From assembly GCA_012798185.1 (NCBI GenBank), contig JAAZNS010000055.1, positions 1-12,873 on the forward strand: a DNA stretch of 12,873 nucleotides. The letters are read 5' to 3'. Origin of the DNA: Chloroflexota bacterium. Its GTDB lineage: Bacteria; Chloroflexota; Anaerolineae; Anaerolineales; UBA4823. The notes under the pieces are model-generated. The model saw nothing but the letters and a program-made list of their open reading frames with translations, did not search any database and had not been told where the DNA came from. This document shows positions 1 to 6,607 of this stretch, piece by piece; positions within the stretch are counted from its first letter, which is position 1, and each line of letters starts with the position of its first letter. Both the position numbers and the translations under genes were made by a program.

Positions 1-1344
1 GGCATGGTAGAAGTAGCTAACCGTGTGGCAGCCAATGATTTAACCGTTACTGTTAATCCAATATCGGATAAGGATGAACTTGGCGTGGCTTTTGCCAACA
101 TGTTGAAAAACTTACGTGAAGTAATCACCCAGGTTGCCGATAGTGCCAATACAGTCGGCGCTGCTTCAACTCAGCTGGCTGAAGCAGCCAACCAGGCTGG
201 CTTAGCCACCAATCAAATCGCCACCACCGTGCAGCAGGTAGCAAAAGGAACCACCCAGCAATCCGAATCGGTCACCCGCACCGCTGCTTCGGTAGAAGAG
301 ATGGCACGCGCCATTGATGGCGTTGCCAAAGGCGCCCAGGAACAATCGGAAGCAATTTCCAAAGCTTCTAATATTACTTCCGGAATTTCAAGCAATATCC
401 AGCAGGTTGCCGGCAACGTGGCAGCGGTAACCAAAGATTCTGCCACGACTTCCGATGCTGCCAAACGCGGTTCTAAGATGGTCGAGGATACCATCGAAGG
501 CATGCAGTCTATCAAATCCAAAGTCGATTTCTCTGCCAAGAAAGTCGAAGAGATGGGTCAGCGGTCAGAGCAGATCGGCGTGATTGTCGAAACTATCGAA
601 GATATCGCTTCGCAAACGAATTTACTGGCGCTCAACGCCGCTATCGAAGCTGCCCGCGCCGGCGAGCATGGCAAAGGCTTTGCCGTCGTGGCAGATGAAG
701 TCCGCAAATTAGCAGAACGCTCCTCCTCAGCCACCAAAGAGATCGGCGCCCTCATCAAGGGTATTCAGGCTGCCGTTTCCGATGCCGTCACTGCTATGCA
801 GGAAAGCGCTCAGGAAGTGGAAGCCGGCGTCTCCCGCGCCGACCAATCCGGCCAGGCACTCAACGATATCCTTGCTGCTGCCGAAGCAGTGCTCTCTCAG
901 GCTGAAGAAGCCGCCAAAGCTGCTTCCAAGATGTCGGCTGCTTCTGATGAGCTGGTCGCTGCCATGGATTCCGTTTCAGCAGTGGTCGAGGAAAATACTG
1001 CAGCCACCGAACAAATGGCTGCCGGTTCGAATGAAGTAACCCAAGCCATCGAGAATATTGCTTCGGTGTCTGAAGAAAACTCTGCTGCTATCGAAGAAGT
1101 CTCTGCTTCTGCCGAGGAAATGTCTGCCCAGGTGGAAGAAGTCACGGCATCTGCCCAATCTCTGGCTGAGATGGCGCACACCCTCCAGCAGATAGTCGCC
1201 CGCTTCAAACTCGAGGAAACTGGGCAATCTCAAAAACCAGCCTCGACCTCTCAACTCGAGAAGGTTTATTATGGGCCGGACCGCCGGGCTCCCATCACTG
1301 CCACCGAAGGCGCCAATGGTCACAAAGTAAAAGTGGCTGCCTAA
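1..1344 (+). CDS. Methyl-accepting chemotaxis protein, C-terminal part (5' end outside window)
   Basis: Cytoplasmic signalling part of a chemoreceptor, which controls CheA kinase activity through CheW. The reading frame is open at the first base, so the sensor and membrane parts lie upstream. The first ~45 residues look like the second half of a HAMP domain (NDLTVTV, then DELGVAFANMLKNL). A long alanine- and glutamate-rich helical hairpin follows. Its tip, at about residues 200-247 counted from the Met at base 4, carries the family hallmark (IASQTNLLALNAAIEAARAG, GFAVVADEVRKLAERS), where CheA and CheW bind. Glu/Gln-rich patches on both arms are plausible methylation sites. The C-terminus is a flexible tail with the motif YYGPDRR, not the CheR-tethering NWETF pentapeptide. 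cheW follows on the same strand, so the pair fits a chemosensory unit. The ligand cannot be inferred because the sensor domain is missing. The family call is very secure. Confidence 0.95.
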   Translation, partial: GMVEVANRVAANDLTVTVNPISDKDELGVAFANMLKNLREVITQVADSANTVGAASTQLAEAANQAGLATNQIATTVQQVAKGTTQQSESVTRTAASVEEMARAIDGVAKGAQEQSEAISKASNITSGISSNIQQVAGNVAAVTKDSATTSDAAKRGSKMVEDTIEGMQSIKSKVDFSAKKVEEMGQRSEQIGVIVETIEDIASQTNLLALNAAIEAARAGEHGKGFAVVADEVRKLAERSSSATKEIGALIKGIQAAVSDAVTAMQESAQEVEAGVSRADQSGQALNDILAAAEAVLSQAEEAAKAASKMSAASDELVAAMDSVSAVVEENTAATEQMAAGSNEVTQAIENIASVSEENSAAIEEVSASAEEMSAQVEEVTASAQSLAEMAHTLQQIVARFKLEETGQSQKPASTSQLEKVYYGPDRRAPITATEGANGHKVKVAA

Positions 1345-1358
1345 TCTTTTTCTAATTC

Positions 1359-1472
1359 GGGGCAGTCCTAAAAGTTGGCTGTCACCCTGAGCGAAGCAAA
1401 GTGTCTATTCATTCCATAAAATGGATGTTCCTCAGCGCTCAACATGACTAAATCGACTTTTAGGACAGCCCC
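1359..1472. repeat. MITE-like palindromic repeat, copy 1
   Basis: A 114-base imperfect palindrome between the chemoreceptor gene and cheW. The outer arms are 1359-1375 (ggggcagtcctaaaagt) and 1456-1472 (acttttaggacagcccc), pairing at 16 of 17 positions. The inner arms (gtcaccctgagcg at about 1381 and cgctcaacatgac ending at about 1447) pair less well, and a small tcca/tgga hairpin lies in the centre. It has no coding capacity. The right end touches aaaaggag, the Shine-Dalgarno site of cheW. No clear target duplication is visible. A related copy lies at 1990-2102 in the opposite orientation. The terminal repeats are consistent with a non-autonomous element moved by a transposase encoded elsewhere, but no such transposase can be named from this window. 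Confidence 0.8.
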
Positions 1473-1480
1473 AAAAGGAG
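1473..1480 (+). promoter_or_regulatory. Shine-Dalgarno site of cheW, abutting repeat copy 1
   Basis: The sequence aaaaggag ends 10 bases before the cheW ATG at 1491 and supports that start. It begins at the base right after the palindromic repeat, so any transcript from the chemoreceptor gene would carry a large hairpin immediately upstream of the ribosome site. Confidence 0.75.
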
Positions 1481-1490
1481 TATATCAACC

Positions 1491-1952
1491 ATGGAGCATC
1501 AACTTGTCGTTTTCGAACTCGCTAATGAGCATTATGGCGTCGATATCGCCATGGTCGAAGGCATCATCAAGATGCAGCAAATCACCGCTGTACCTCATGC
1601 CCCCTCATACGTCGAAGGCGTCACCAATCTGCGCGGCGCAGTTTTACCCGTGATCGATCTGCGCAAACGGTTTAATTTGCCCCCCGAAGATACCACCAAA
1701 AACAGCCGCATCATCCACATCGCCATCGATAATGTCAAAGTCGGCATGATCGTCGATGCCGTTTCGGAAGTCCTGCGCGTTCCCGAAGAAGCCATCGAGC
1801 CAACTCCGCCCATTGTCACAACTGTAGATTCAGCTTTCATCACCGGCATCGCCAAAATCGATAACCGGCTGGTGATTCTACTCGACCTGGGCAAAGTGCT
1901 ATCGATCAATGAGCAGGAAAAGTTAATGGCGCTGTCGGCTGTGCCGGCATAA
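1491..1952 (+). CDS. cheW: Chemotaxis coupling protein CheW
   Basis: Adaptor that links chemoreceptors to the CheA histidine kinase at the inner face of the membrane. The 153-residue length is normal for a single CheW domain. The fold starts at once (LVVFELANEHYGVDIAMVEGI). The conserved block VEGVTNLRGAVLPVIDLRKRF lies at residues 41-61 (the NLRG turn at 46-49), and the second-barrel strand GIAKIDNRLVILLDL at about 119-133. There is no kinase or receiver domain, so this is CheW and not CheV or CheA. The ATG at 1491 is preferred because of its aaaaggag site. It follows a chemoreceptor gene on the same strand with 146 bases between them, mostly occupied by a palindromic repeat. It probably works with that receptor. 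No cheA is in view. Confidence 0.95.
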   Translation: MEHQLVVFELANEHYGVDIAMVEGIIKMQQITAVPHAPSYVEGVTNLRGAVLPVIDLRKRFNLPPEDTTKNSRIIHIAIDNVKVGMIVDAVSEVLRVPEEAIEPTPPIVTTVDSAFITGIAKIDNRLVILLDLGKVLSINEQEKLMALSAVPA

Positions 1953-1989
1953 AACTCTAAGATCTTATTACACAAATCGGTTCATCAGG

Positions 1990-2102
1990 CGGCTGTCTAA
2001 AAAGGGCAATTTTTTTATGGGAAGCAAAAAATCTCATAAGGCAGCGTATAGAAGATGCTCTGCTTCTCTCAGTTTGATAATGCACTTTTTGGACAGCCCT
2101 TC
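1990..2102. repeat. MITE-like palindromic repeat, copy 2 (inverted relative to copy 1)
   Basis: A second member of the repeat family, between the convergent ends of cheW and nadE. Arms 1990-2007 (cggctgtctaaaaagggc) and 2082-2099 (gcactttttggacagccc) pair at 15 of 18 positions. Read on the - strand it resembles copy 1: the same outer end (ggctgtcc followed by an A-run and g) and an inner ctgagagaagcagag (reverse complement of 2058-2072) matching ctgagcgaagcaaag at 1387-1401 in 13 of 15 bases. The centre has diverged. Lying between convergent genes, it could act as a two-way transcription terminator, though a clean U-run after the stem is lacking. Confidence 0.75.
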
Positions 2103-2112
2103 TTTATAATAT

Positions 2113-2946
2113 TCAAGTCCCCCAATCCCGTAGATACAGAAAATCATACCCAATGGTGCGGTTGGATAATTTTGCAATGGGCGGCATAACCCGTTTAAAA
2201 TGACTTCGTTGGATGCGTTTAACCACATTATCTACGAAGGCTTTCGAAAAGCCGGCTTCTATGCAATCCTGCGGGCTATACCGCTGATCTACCAGCAAAT
2301 ATAACAACCTGTCGACGTCATGATAAGTAAAACCTAGTTCTCCTTCGTCAGTCTGACCGACCCACAGATCAGCTGAAGGTGCTTTTTGAATAATTTCTGC
2401 CGGGACACCTATCGCGGCGGAAAGCTGCCTGATTTGCGTCTTATATAAATCACCTAAAGGGTTTATAGCACAGGCTGCATCGCCAAATTGGGTGGAATAA
2501 CCCAGCAAGATTTCCGTTTTATTACTAGTACCAACCACCAATCCGTGAAATTCCTCAGATTGATCGTATAACACGATCATGCGGGCACGCGCCATGATAT
2601 TTCCCCGCCTGGTTTGCGATGCATTTGGATACCGTTCAATCAATGGTTCCACCATATCAGTAATCGAAATGACCACCGAAGGCACACCCAGCTTCTCAAT
2701 GACGATTTGTGCATGGGTAAGCGAATCTGGATTGGAGGTCATATAAGGCATACAGACTGCCAGCACATTTTCTGCGCCCAGCGCTTCGACCGCCAGATAG
2801 CAAACCAACGCGGAATCTAATCCTCCTGAAAGACCGATTACCGCCCGTGAAAAACCCGCCCGAGAGATTTCACTCTGAATAAATCCAGTTAAGATAGTAC
2901 GGGCAAGTTCGGTATTTATTGATAGATCGATGGAAGGTGTGTTCAT
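2113..2946 (-). CDS. nadE: NAD+ synthase, ammonia-dependent synthetase domain
   Basis: Makes NAD+ from nicotinic acid adenine dinucleotide with ATP and ammonia, the last step of NAD synthesis, in the cytoplasm. It is an adenine-nucleotide alpha-hydrolase-type enzyme: the ATP pyrophosphatase P-loop SGGLDS is at residues 40-45. Other family blocks are RRGNIMARARMIVLYDQS at 113-130, GTSNKTE at 139-145 and YSTQFGD at 150-156, with KAPSADLW and DEGELGFTYHDVD further on. The 277-residue length fits the stand-alone synthetase domain, whereas glutamine-dependent single-chain enzymes are about twice as long. The missing amidotransferase half is the gene just upstream, 7 bases away, so the two products very likely form one glutamine-using enzyme. 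The start has only a weak caggt site inside the end of the upstream gene, suggesting translational coupling. Confidence 0.95.
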   Translation of the reverse strand: MNTPSIDLSINTELARTILTGFIQSEISRAGFSRAVIGLSGGLDSALVCYLAVEALGAENVLAVCMPYMTSNPDSLTHAQIVIEKLGVPSVVISITDMVEPLIERYPNASQTRRGNIMARARMIVLYDQSEEFHGLVVGTSNKTEILLGYSTQFGDAACAINPLGDLYKTQIRQLSAAIGVPAEIIQKAPSADLWVGQTDEGELGFTYHDVDRLLYLLVDQRYSPQDCIEAGFSKAFVDNVVKRIQRSHFKRVMPPIAKLSNRTIGYDFLYLRDWGT

Positions 2947-2953
2947 AAGATAT

Positions 2954-3811
2954 TTACCTGATTTGATGCTCTAAAATCCTGTTTAATTCTTTCTGGATCA
3001 GACCAGTTCGCTCATCGCGTAATAAGGGCAACCGGGCACGGGTTCGATGCAGCTGATTCAAATCAATTTCAACCTGGGAAAGAGTCTCCTGATGCTGCGG
3101 TGCCCGAACGAGTAATTCACCATTGGGATCAAATGCAGTCGAACCGCCCCAAAAATTCAAACCATCTTCATAGCCGGTGCGGTTTGCATGAAAGACAAAA
3201 GAAGTAAACATACTGGCATAAGCCTGGTTAACCAATTCAACCCAGCGGGCGCTCTCCAACTGAGGTGCTTTGTTTAACCCTCTGCCAGGAGAAGCGGAAG
3301 TGAAAATGAACACATCCGCGCCATCTAGCCATAATAAATAAGGCGGCGATACATGCCAGAAATCTTCGCAGATAAGAATGCCCATTCTGCCAAAGCGTGT
3401 ATCGAATGCGGAAATCTTATCTCCCCAGGCAAAAAATCTGCCTTCGTCGAACAAACCATAGGTTGGCAGATACAATTTATGGTGAACGTAAACGATCTCC
3501 CCCTGCGAGAGATAGGCAGAAGAAATAAAAAAGCGATGCCGGTCGTCCTCATCGACAAAACCAATGACAAGATCGATCCCCATACTTTCCTCAAGTAATA
3601 CTTTAAATACAGGATCATCTTTTTGAGATTTCAGCGCAACAGTAGGGGTGATATCCTGCAGTACATAACCGGTTAAGGATAATTCAGGAAAAATCAATAA
3701 ATCAGCGCCCTGCTGACGAGCATTGTTGATATATTCCCGGTGTTTAACCAGATTGGCTTCGATATTGCCAAGGACTGTATTGATTTGTGCTAACGCCAGT
3801 GAGAATTTCAT
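2954..3811 (-). CDS. Nitrilase-family glutamine amidotransferase partner of NAD+ synthase
   Basis: Carbon-nitrogen hydrolase that most likely splits glutamine and passes ammonia to the NAD+ synthase encoded next. The nitrilase triad is complete: Glu43 in FPELSLTGY, Lys112 in HHKLYLPTYGLFDE and Cys148 in ILICEDFWH. The FDEGRFF context after the lysine is the version seen in the amidotransferase half of glutamine-dependent NadE, which argues against a generic amidase. The 285-residue length matches one complete nitrilase domain. The start is supported by a gagg site about 10 bases upstream that overlaps the stop of the Lgt-like gene; the two genes are 12 bases apart. It ends with its own taa, 7 bases before nadE and in another frame. 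Substrate assignment rests on context plus motif similarity; the family is certain. Confidence 0.9.
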   Translation of the reverse strand: MKFSLALAQINTVLGNIEANLVKHREYINNARQQGADLLIFPELSLTGYVLQDITPTVALKSQKDDPVFKVLLEESMGIDLVIGFVDEDDRHRFFISSAYLSQGEIVYVHHKLYLPTYGLFDEGRFFAWGDKISAFDTRFGRMGILICEDFWHVSPPYLLWLDGADVFIFTSASPGRGLNKAPQLESARWVELVNQAYASMFTSFVFHANRTGYEDGLNFWGGSTAFDPNGELLVRAPQHQETLSQVEIDLNQLHRTRARLPLLRDERTGLIQKELNRILEHQIR

Positions 3812-3823
3812 AGAGTAAATACC

Positions 3824-4621
3824 TCATTGCCCATAATGAGATGATGCAATCTTATCTTTTCTATACCTTTTTTGCCGGATCATGATGCCACAGAATAATA
3901 TTACACCCAATGTAAAAAAAATAAGTGAAATCCAGGCATCTAACCGCAAACCCATTGATATTATCATCGAATCACGGCGGACGAAAGACATTAAAAATCC
4001 TATCAGCGAACTTCCGGATAAGAAAAACGCTGTGGATATGCCAGGGTTTCCTAGCCAATGTTTCCAGGCAGGATAATCGCGAGCAAGGTTGATCAATACC
4101 AATAATAATAAAGTAGTTAAAGCCCCTAATAATTGACTCGGAAACCGGCTGGAAACTGTTCCCCATTCATCAACTGCCGGAATGGCATACCAACGATCAG
4201 AAAGGAAGCCATAGGCTGTACCCTCGAACCAGCACCCAAGCCATATCCCAATCATCAGGCAACCAGCCAGAGGCAGGAAGCGATCGCTTAATTCAAGTAC
4301 AGAATCACGAATTATTTGATTGATTATTAGGATAGCAAATATCCAGCCAATGACTCCGCCAGCCAATGAATATCCCCCAAAATGAAGCCCGATGATCTCG
4401 ATTGGATGCTTTTGAAAATAGTCCCAACGCAAGACTGCAAACCCTATTCGGGCTCCAATTAATGCCCCTGCACATACACCTACCGCGGCGTCCAGATAAA
4501 GCTTCGACCGTCTGGCAGGTGCATTTTCATATATCCAGATCAATCCGATAATAATGCTTGCACTTATAATAATCGAAAAAACAGATATTGGAAATCCTCC
4601 AGACACGATGAATTCTCCCAT
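3824..4621 (-). CDS. Lgt-like integral membrane protein, probably not an active lipoprotein transferase
   Basis: A 265-residue protein with about seven hydrophobic segments (roughly 11-30, 43-64, 81-103, 115-136, 163-181, 196-214, 228-250), as in prolipoprotein diacylglyceryl transferase. Family-like stretches are GARIGFAVLRWDYFQKHP (56-73), GGYSLAGGVIG (82-92), FPSQLLGALTT (from 160) and SMGLRLDAW near the end. Positions needed for catalysis in E. coli Lgt look replaced: the histidine of the HGG turn is Ala87, and the GRxGNFxNxE signature reads IWLGCWFEGT (126-135), losing its Arg, Asn and Glu. It may bind lipid or have another substrate. It is the first gene of the NAD+ synthetase operon (12 bases before the amidotransferase gene). 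No Shine-Dalgarno site precedes the ATG. A GTG five codons in has gggag about 8 bases upstream and is an alternative start. Confidence 0.75.
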   Translation of the reverse strand: MGEFIVSGGFPISVFSIIISASIIIGLIWIYENAPARRSKLYLDAAVGVCAGALIGARIGFAVLRWDYFQKHPIEIIGLHFGGYSLAGGVIGWIFAILIINQIIRDSVLELSDRFLPLAGCLMIGIWLGCWFEGTAYGFLSDRWYAIPAVDEWGTVSSRFPSQLLGALTTLLLLVLINLARDYPAWKHWLGNPGISTAFFLSGSSLIGFLMSFVRRDSMIISMGLRLDAWISLIFFTLGVILFCGIMIRQKRYRKDKIASSHYGQ

Positions 4622-4626
4622 AAATA

Positions 4627-4635
4627 ATCATACCA
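4627..4635 (-). promoter_or_regulatory. Extended -10 promoter element of the Lgt-like/NAD operon
   Basis: Read on the - strand, tggtatgat is an extended -10 box (TGn plus TATGAT) ending 5 bases before the ATG at 4621. Transcription would start at or next to the A of the start codon, giving a leaderless mRNA. No good -35 is seen, which an extended -10 does not strictly need. Confidence 0.45.
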
Positions 4636-4746
4636 CGCCCTGTCTGACTTCTTTATATATTGCTTTCCGGAATCAACCTCGTAAAATAATCATGAGTCAT
4701 CCCTACAGTGATATAACCATAAAAATATTTATAATTCTGATTATCC

Positions 4747-4774
4747 TTGTCTGCTATCTAAGAAGATGTATAAT
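4747..4774 (+). promoter_or_regulatory. Sigma-70-type promoter of the NfeD-like/slipin unit
   Basis: A perfect tataat at 4769-4774 with ttgtct (four of six matches to ttgaca) at 4747-4752, spaced 16 bases. It lies in the 203-base AT-rich gap between the divergent Lgt-like and NfeD-like genes. A start near 4781 gives a leader of about 45 bases containing aaggga. The rest of that gap shows no gene or strong hairpin. Confidence 0.55.
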
Positions 4775-4824
4775 GAATACATACGGTATTTTAGTTTACA
4801 GATCATTTTCAAGGGACCCTTGTA

Positions 4825-5433
4825 ATGGAGTTTATTCTTTCACCTAATATTGCATATTTGGTTCTGGTTCTTGGTCTCGTCTTTTCGATCATGGCAATAT
4901 TTACACCAGGAACGGGTTTTTTCGAGGTCGGCGCTTTATTTGCTCTGATCCTGGCAGGGTATGCCATCTACAACCTGCCCTTCAACTGGTGGGCGGCAGG
5001 CATATTGGTTTTGGGGATTTTTCCATTCATTATTGCTGTCCGTCGGTCTGGGCGGATGATCTATCTGGTCATATCTATCCTTGCCCTGGTCATTGGCTCG
5101 GTATTCCTGTTCCCTGGCGATCGATGGTGGAAACCTGCTGTCAACCCATTGCTGGCAATAATTGTCTCTTTGATCACCGCCGGATATTTTTGGATAGCCG
5201 TGCAAAAGACCTTAGAAGCAGAAAGAAAAAGACCAGCTCATGACCTGGAAAAACTCATTGGAAAAACCGGCGAAGCGAAAACCGATATTCACGCCGAGGG
5301 AACAGTCCAGGTGGAAAGCGAGTTATGGAGTGCATTTAGTCAAGAGGTAATCCCCAAAGGCAGCCTGGTGCGCATTAAAAATCGTAATGGTTTTATCCTG
5401 GAGGTCGAGCCCCTGCCGTCTGCCCCAGAATAA
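4825..5433 (+). CDS. Short NfeD-like membrane protein (no protease domain)
   Basis: Partner-type protein of SPFH/stomatin membrane scaffolds. Hydrophobic segments lie at about 9-26, 33-50, 55-71, 79-95 and 107-125, with the glycine-rich TPGTGFFEVGA near the first loop. A soluble C-terminal domain of about residues 143-197 follows (LIGKTGEAKTDIHAEGTVQV, then a typical OB-fold end, GSLVRIKNRNGFILEVE), which is the NfeD signature. At 202 residues it lacks the ClpP-like serine protease part of long NfeD proteins. The start is backed by aaggga 8 bases before the ATG and a promoter about 50 bases upstream. The slipin gene follows 133 bases downstream; this pairing is conserved in bacteria and archaea and suggests that the two products interact in membrane microdomains. 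The exact function is not established for this subgroup. Confidence 0.85.
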   Translation: MEFILSPNIAYLVLVLGLVFSIMAIFTPGTGFFEVGALFALILAGYAIYNLPFNWWAAGILVLGIFPFIIAVRRSGRMIYLVISILALVIGSVFLFPGDRWWKPAVNPLLAIIVSLITAGYFWIAVQKTLEAERKRPAHDLEKLIGKTGEAKTDIHAEGTVQVESELWSAFSQEVIPKGSLVRIKNRNGFILEVEPLPSAPE

Positions 5434-5554
5434 GGCACTAATTAGTCAATGTAATTACTTATGTACAACAAATTATCAATCATCACAAAATGACGATGCC
5501 AGTAAACTAAGGTGTACGATAGTATCTTTTTATATTATTTCTTTACTCAAATCT

Positions 5555-5561
5555 AAGGAGG
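5555..5561 (+). promoter_or_regulatory. Strong Shine-Dalgarno site fixing the slipin start
   Basis: aaggagg is the best ribosome site in the window. It lies 2 bases before an ATG at 5564 and 5 bases before a second, adjacent in-frame ATG at 5567, favouring the second. It also rules out the open frame that runs upstream into the NfeD-like gene as coding. Confidence 0.8.
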
Positions 5562-5566
5562 ATATG

Positions 5567-6508
5567 ATGTTATTTTCATCGTTATTACAATTAGGTGCAG
5601 GAGAAGTATCGAGTGTATTAGTATGTTTGGTGGGCGTTGTTTTAATTATTGCCCTCTTATTTCTCTCCAGCGCCATACGAATAGTTCCGGAATATATGCG
5701 CCTGGTAGTATTTCGGTTGGGGCGCTGCATTGGTTCGAAAGGACCCGGAATTGTTTTACTTATCCCCATTGTGGATAGAGCGGTAAAGGTCGATCTGCGG
5801 GAACAGGTTCGCGAAATTCCTCACCAAACCTCGATCACCAAAGATAATGCGCCTATCTCTATCGATTTCCTCTGGTACTTTAAAGTACTTGATCCCACGG
5901 AGAGTGTTCTCCAGGTTGGCAATTTCGAAGCCGCTTCACAGGGTATGGCGACTACCACACTACGAGCCGTGATTGGCGGTATCCCGCTGGATGATGTATT
6001 ATCTGAGCGTGAGCATATTAACTCATTATTGCGCACCCGCCTTGACGAAGTGACCGAACGCTGGGGCGTAAAGGTGACCAATGTGGAAATCCGCGAGATT
6101 ATCCCACCGCGCGAAGTACAGGAAGCAATGAACCGGCAGATGTCCGCCGAACGTATCCGCCGGGCAGTAGTCACCGAATCGACCGGTACGCGCGAAGCCG
6201 CGATCAACGTGGCAGACGGCGAACGGCAGGCAGCAATTCTACGGGCAGAAGGACAAAAGCAGTCCAACATCCTGGTTGCCGAAGGAGAAAAACAAGCCCA
6301 GCTGCTGCGTGCTGAAGGGTTTTCGGCAGCATTGGATAAAATTTTCTCCGTTGCACAAACCGTCGATCCTAAGACCATGACCCTGCAATATTTCGAGACG
6401 CTAAAGAACATCGGCTCAAGCCCATCAAGTAAATTTATTTTCCCTATGGAATTTACCAGCATGATGGAAAATTTCCTAAAAAGCCGGGAAGAAAACCAAT
6501 CAAAATAA
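5567..6508 (+). CDS. Slipin/stomatin-like SPFH (band 7) protein
   Basis: Membrane scaffold protein of the stomatin/slipin group, expected to oligomerise at the inner membrane and organise microdomains or guard membrane proteases. From the Met at 5567 it has 313 residues: one N-terminal hydrophobic segment (about 12-35), then the SPFH domain beginning at RIVPEYMRLVVFRLGR. Characteristic stomatin blocks follow, such as VRAIPHQ-like VREIPHQ, TLRAVIGGIPLDDVLSERE, WGVKVTNVEIREIIPP and AMNRQMSAERIRRA. Next comes a charged coiled coil built on a repeating AxGExQAxxLxAEG pattern (about four copies), then a C-terminal helical tail. It lies downstream of the NfeD-like gene, its usual genetic partner. 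It is followed 15 bases after the stop by a strong terminator, so the two-gene unit ends here. The 133-base gap before it shows no convincing separate promoter. Confidence 0.93.
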   Translation: MLFSSLLQLGAGEVSSVLVCLVGVVLIIALLFLSSAIRIVPEYMRLVVFRLGRCIGSKGPGIVLLIPIVDRAVKVDLREQVREIPHQTSITKDNAPISIDFLWYFKVLDPTESVLQVGNFEAASQGMATTTLRAVIGGIPLDDVLSEREHINSLLRTRLDEVTERWGVKVTNVEIREIIPPREVQEAMNRQMSAERIRRAVVTESTGTREAAINVADGERQAAILRAEGQKQSNILVAEGEKQAQLLRAEGFSAALDKIFSVAQTVDPKTMTLQYFETLKNIGSSPSSKFIFPMEFTSMMENFLKSREENQSK

Positions 6509-6523
6509 ACAATGAATAAATGC

Positions 6524-6572
6524 AGAAGTGACGGCTAAAGCGATATCGCCTCAGCCGTCACTTCTTTTTTTT
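6524..6572 (+). terminator. Intrinsic terminator of the NfeD-like/slipin unit
   Basis: A perfect 13-base stem (agaagtgacggct at 6524-6536 with agccgtcacttct at 6553-6565) leads into an eight-T run at 6565-6572. The 16-base loop holds a second small palindrome, gcgatatcgc (6540-6549), which can stack on the main stem. It begins 15 bases after the slipin stop codon. It is the clearest regulatory signal in the window. Confidence 0.92.
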
Positions 6573-6599
6573 AGCATAATCAATACTTTCTTTTATAAT
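6571..6599 (+). promoter_or_regulatory. Promoter of the RimI-like gene, predicted leaderless
   Basis: A perfect tataat at 6594-6599 with ttagca (four of six matches to ttgaca) at 6571-6576, spaced 17 bases. The -35 box overlaps the last Ts of the preceding terminator. The ATG at 6608 is only 8 bases after the -10 box and has no Shine-Dalgarno site, so the transcript likely begins at the start codon. Confidence 0.55.
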
Positions 6600-6607
6600 A
6601 ATTTCCT

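Noticed and set aside
1444..1653. Small + strand frame across repeat copy 1 and the cheW start
   Set aside because: It lies in a different frame over cheW, begins inside the palindromic repeat and has no ribosome site or recognisable domain.
2944..2956. Frameshift error splitting a fused NAD+ synthetase
   Set aside because: Both domains are complete, nadE has its own ATG, and the long linker found in fused enzymes is absent; two real genes are more likely.
4622..4824. Small coding gene in the gap between the Lgt-like and NfeD-like genes
   Set aside because: The open frame there has no ribosome site or recognisable feature; the gap is AT-rich and better explained as divergent promoters.
5387..5566. 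Upstream extension of the slipin gene overlapping the NfeD-like gene
   Set aside because: The frame is open but has no SPFH-like content, overlaps a solid gene in another frame, and the aaggagg site at 5555-5561 marks the start at 5564/5567.
6540..6549. gcgatatcgc palindrome as a protein-binding operator
   Set aside because: It sits exactly in the loop of the terminator hairpin and is explained as the tip of that RNA structure.
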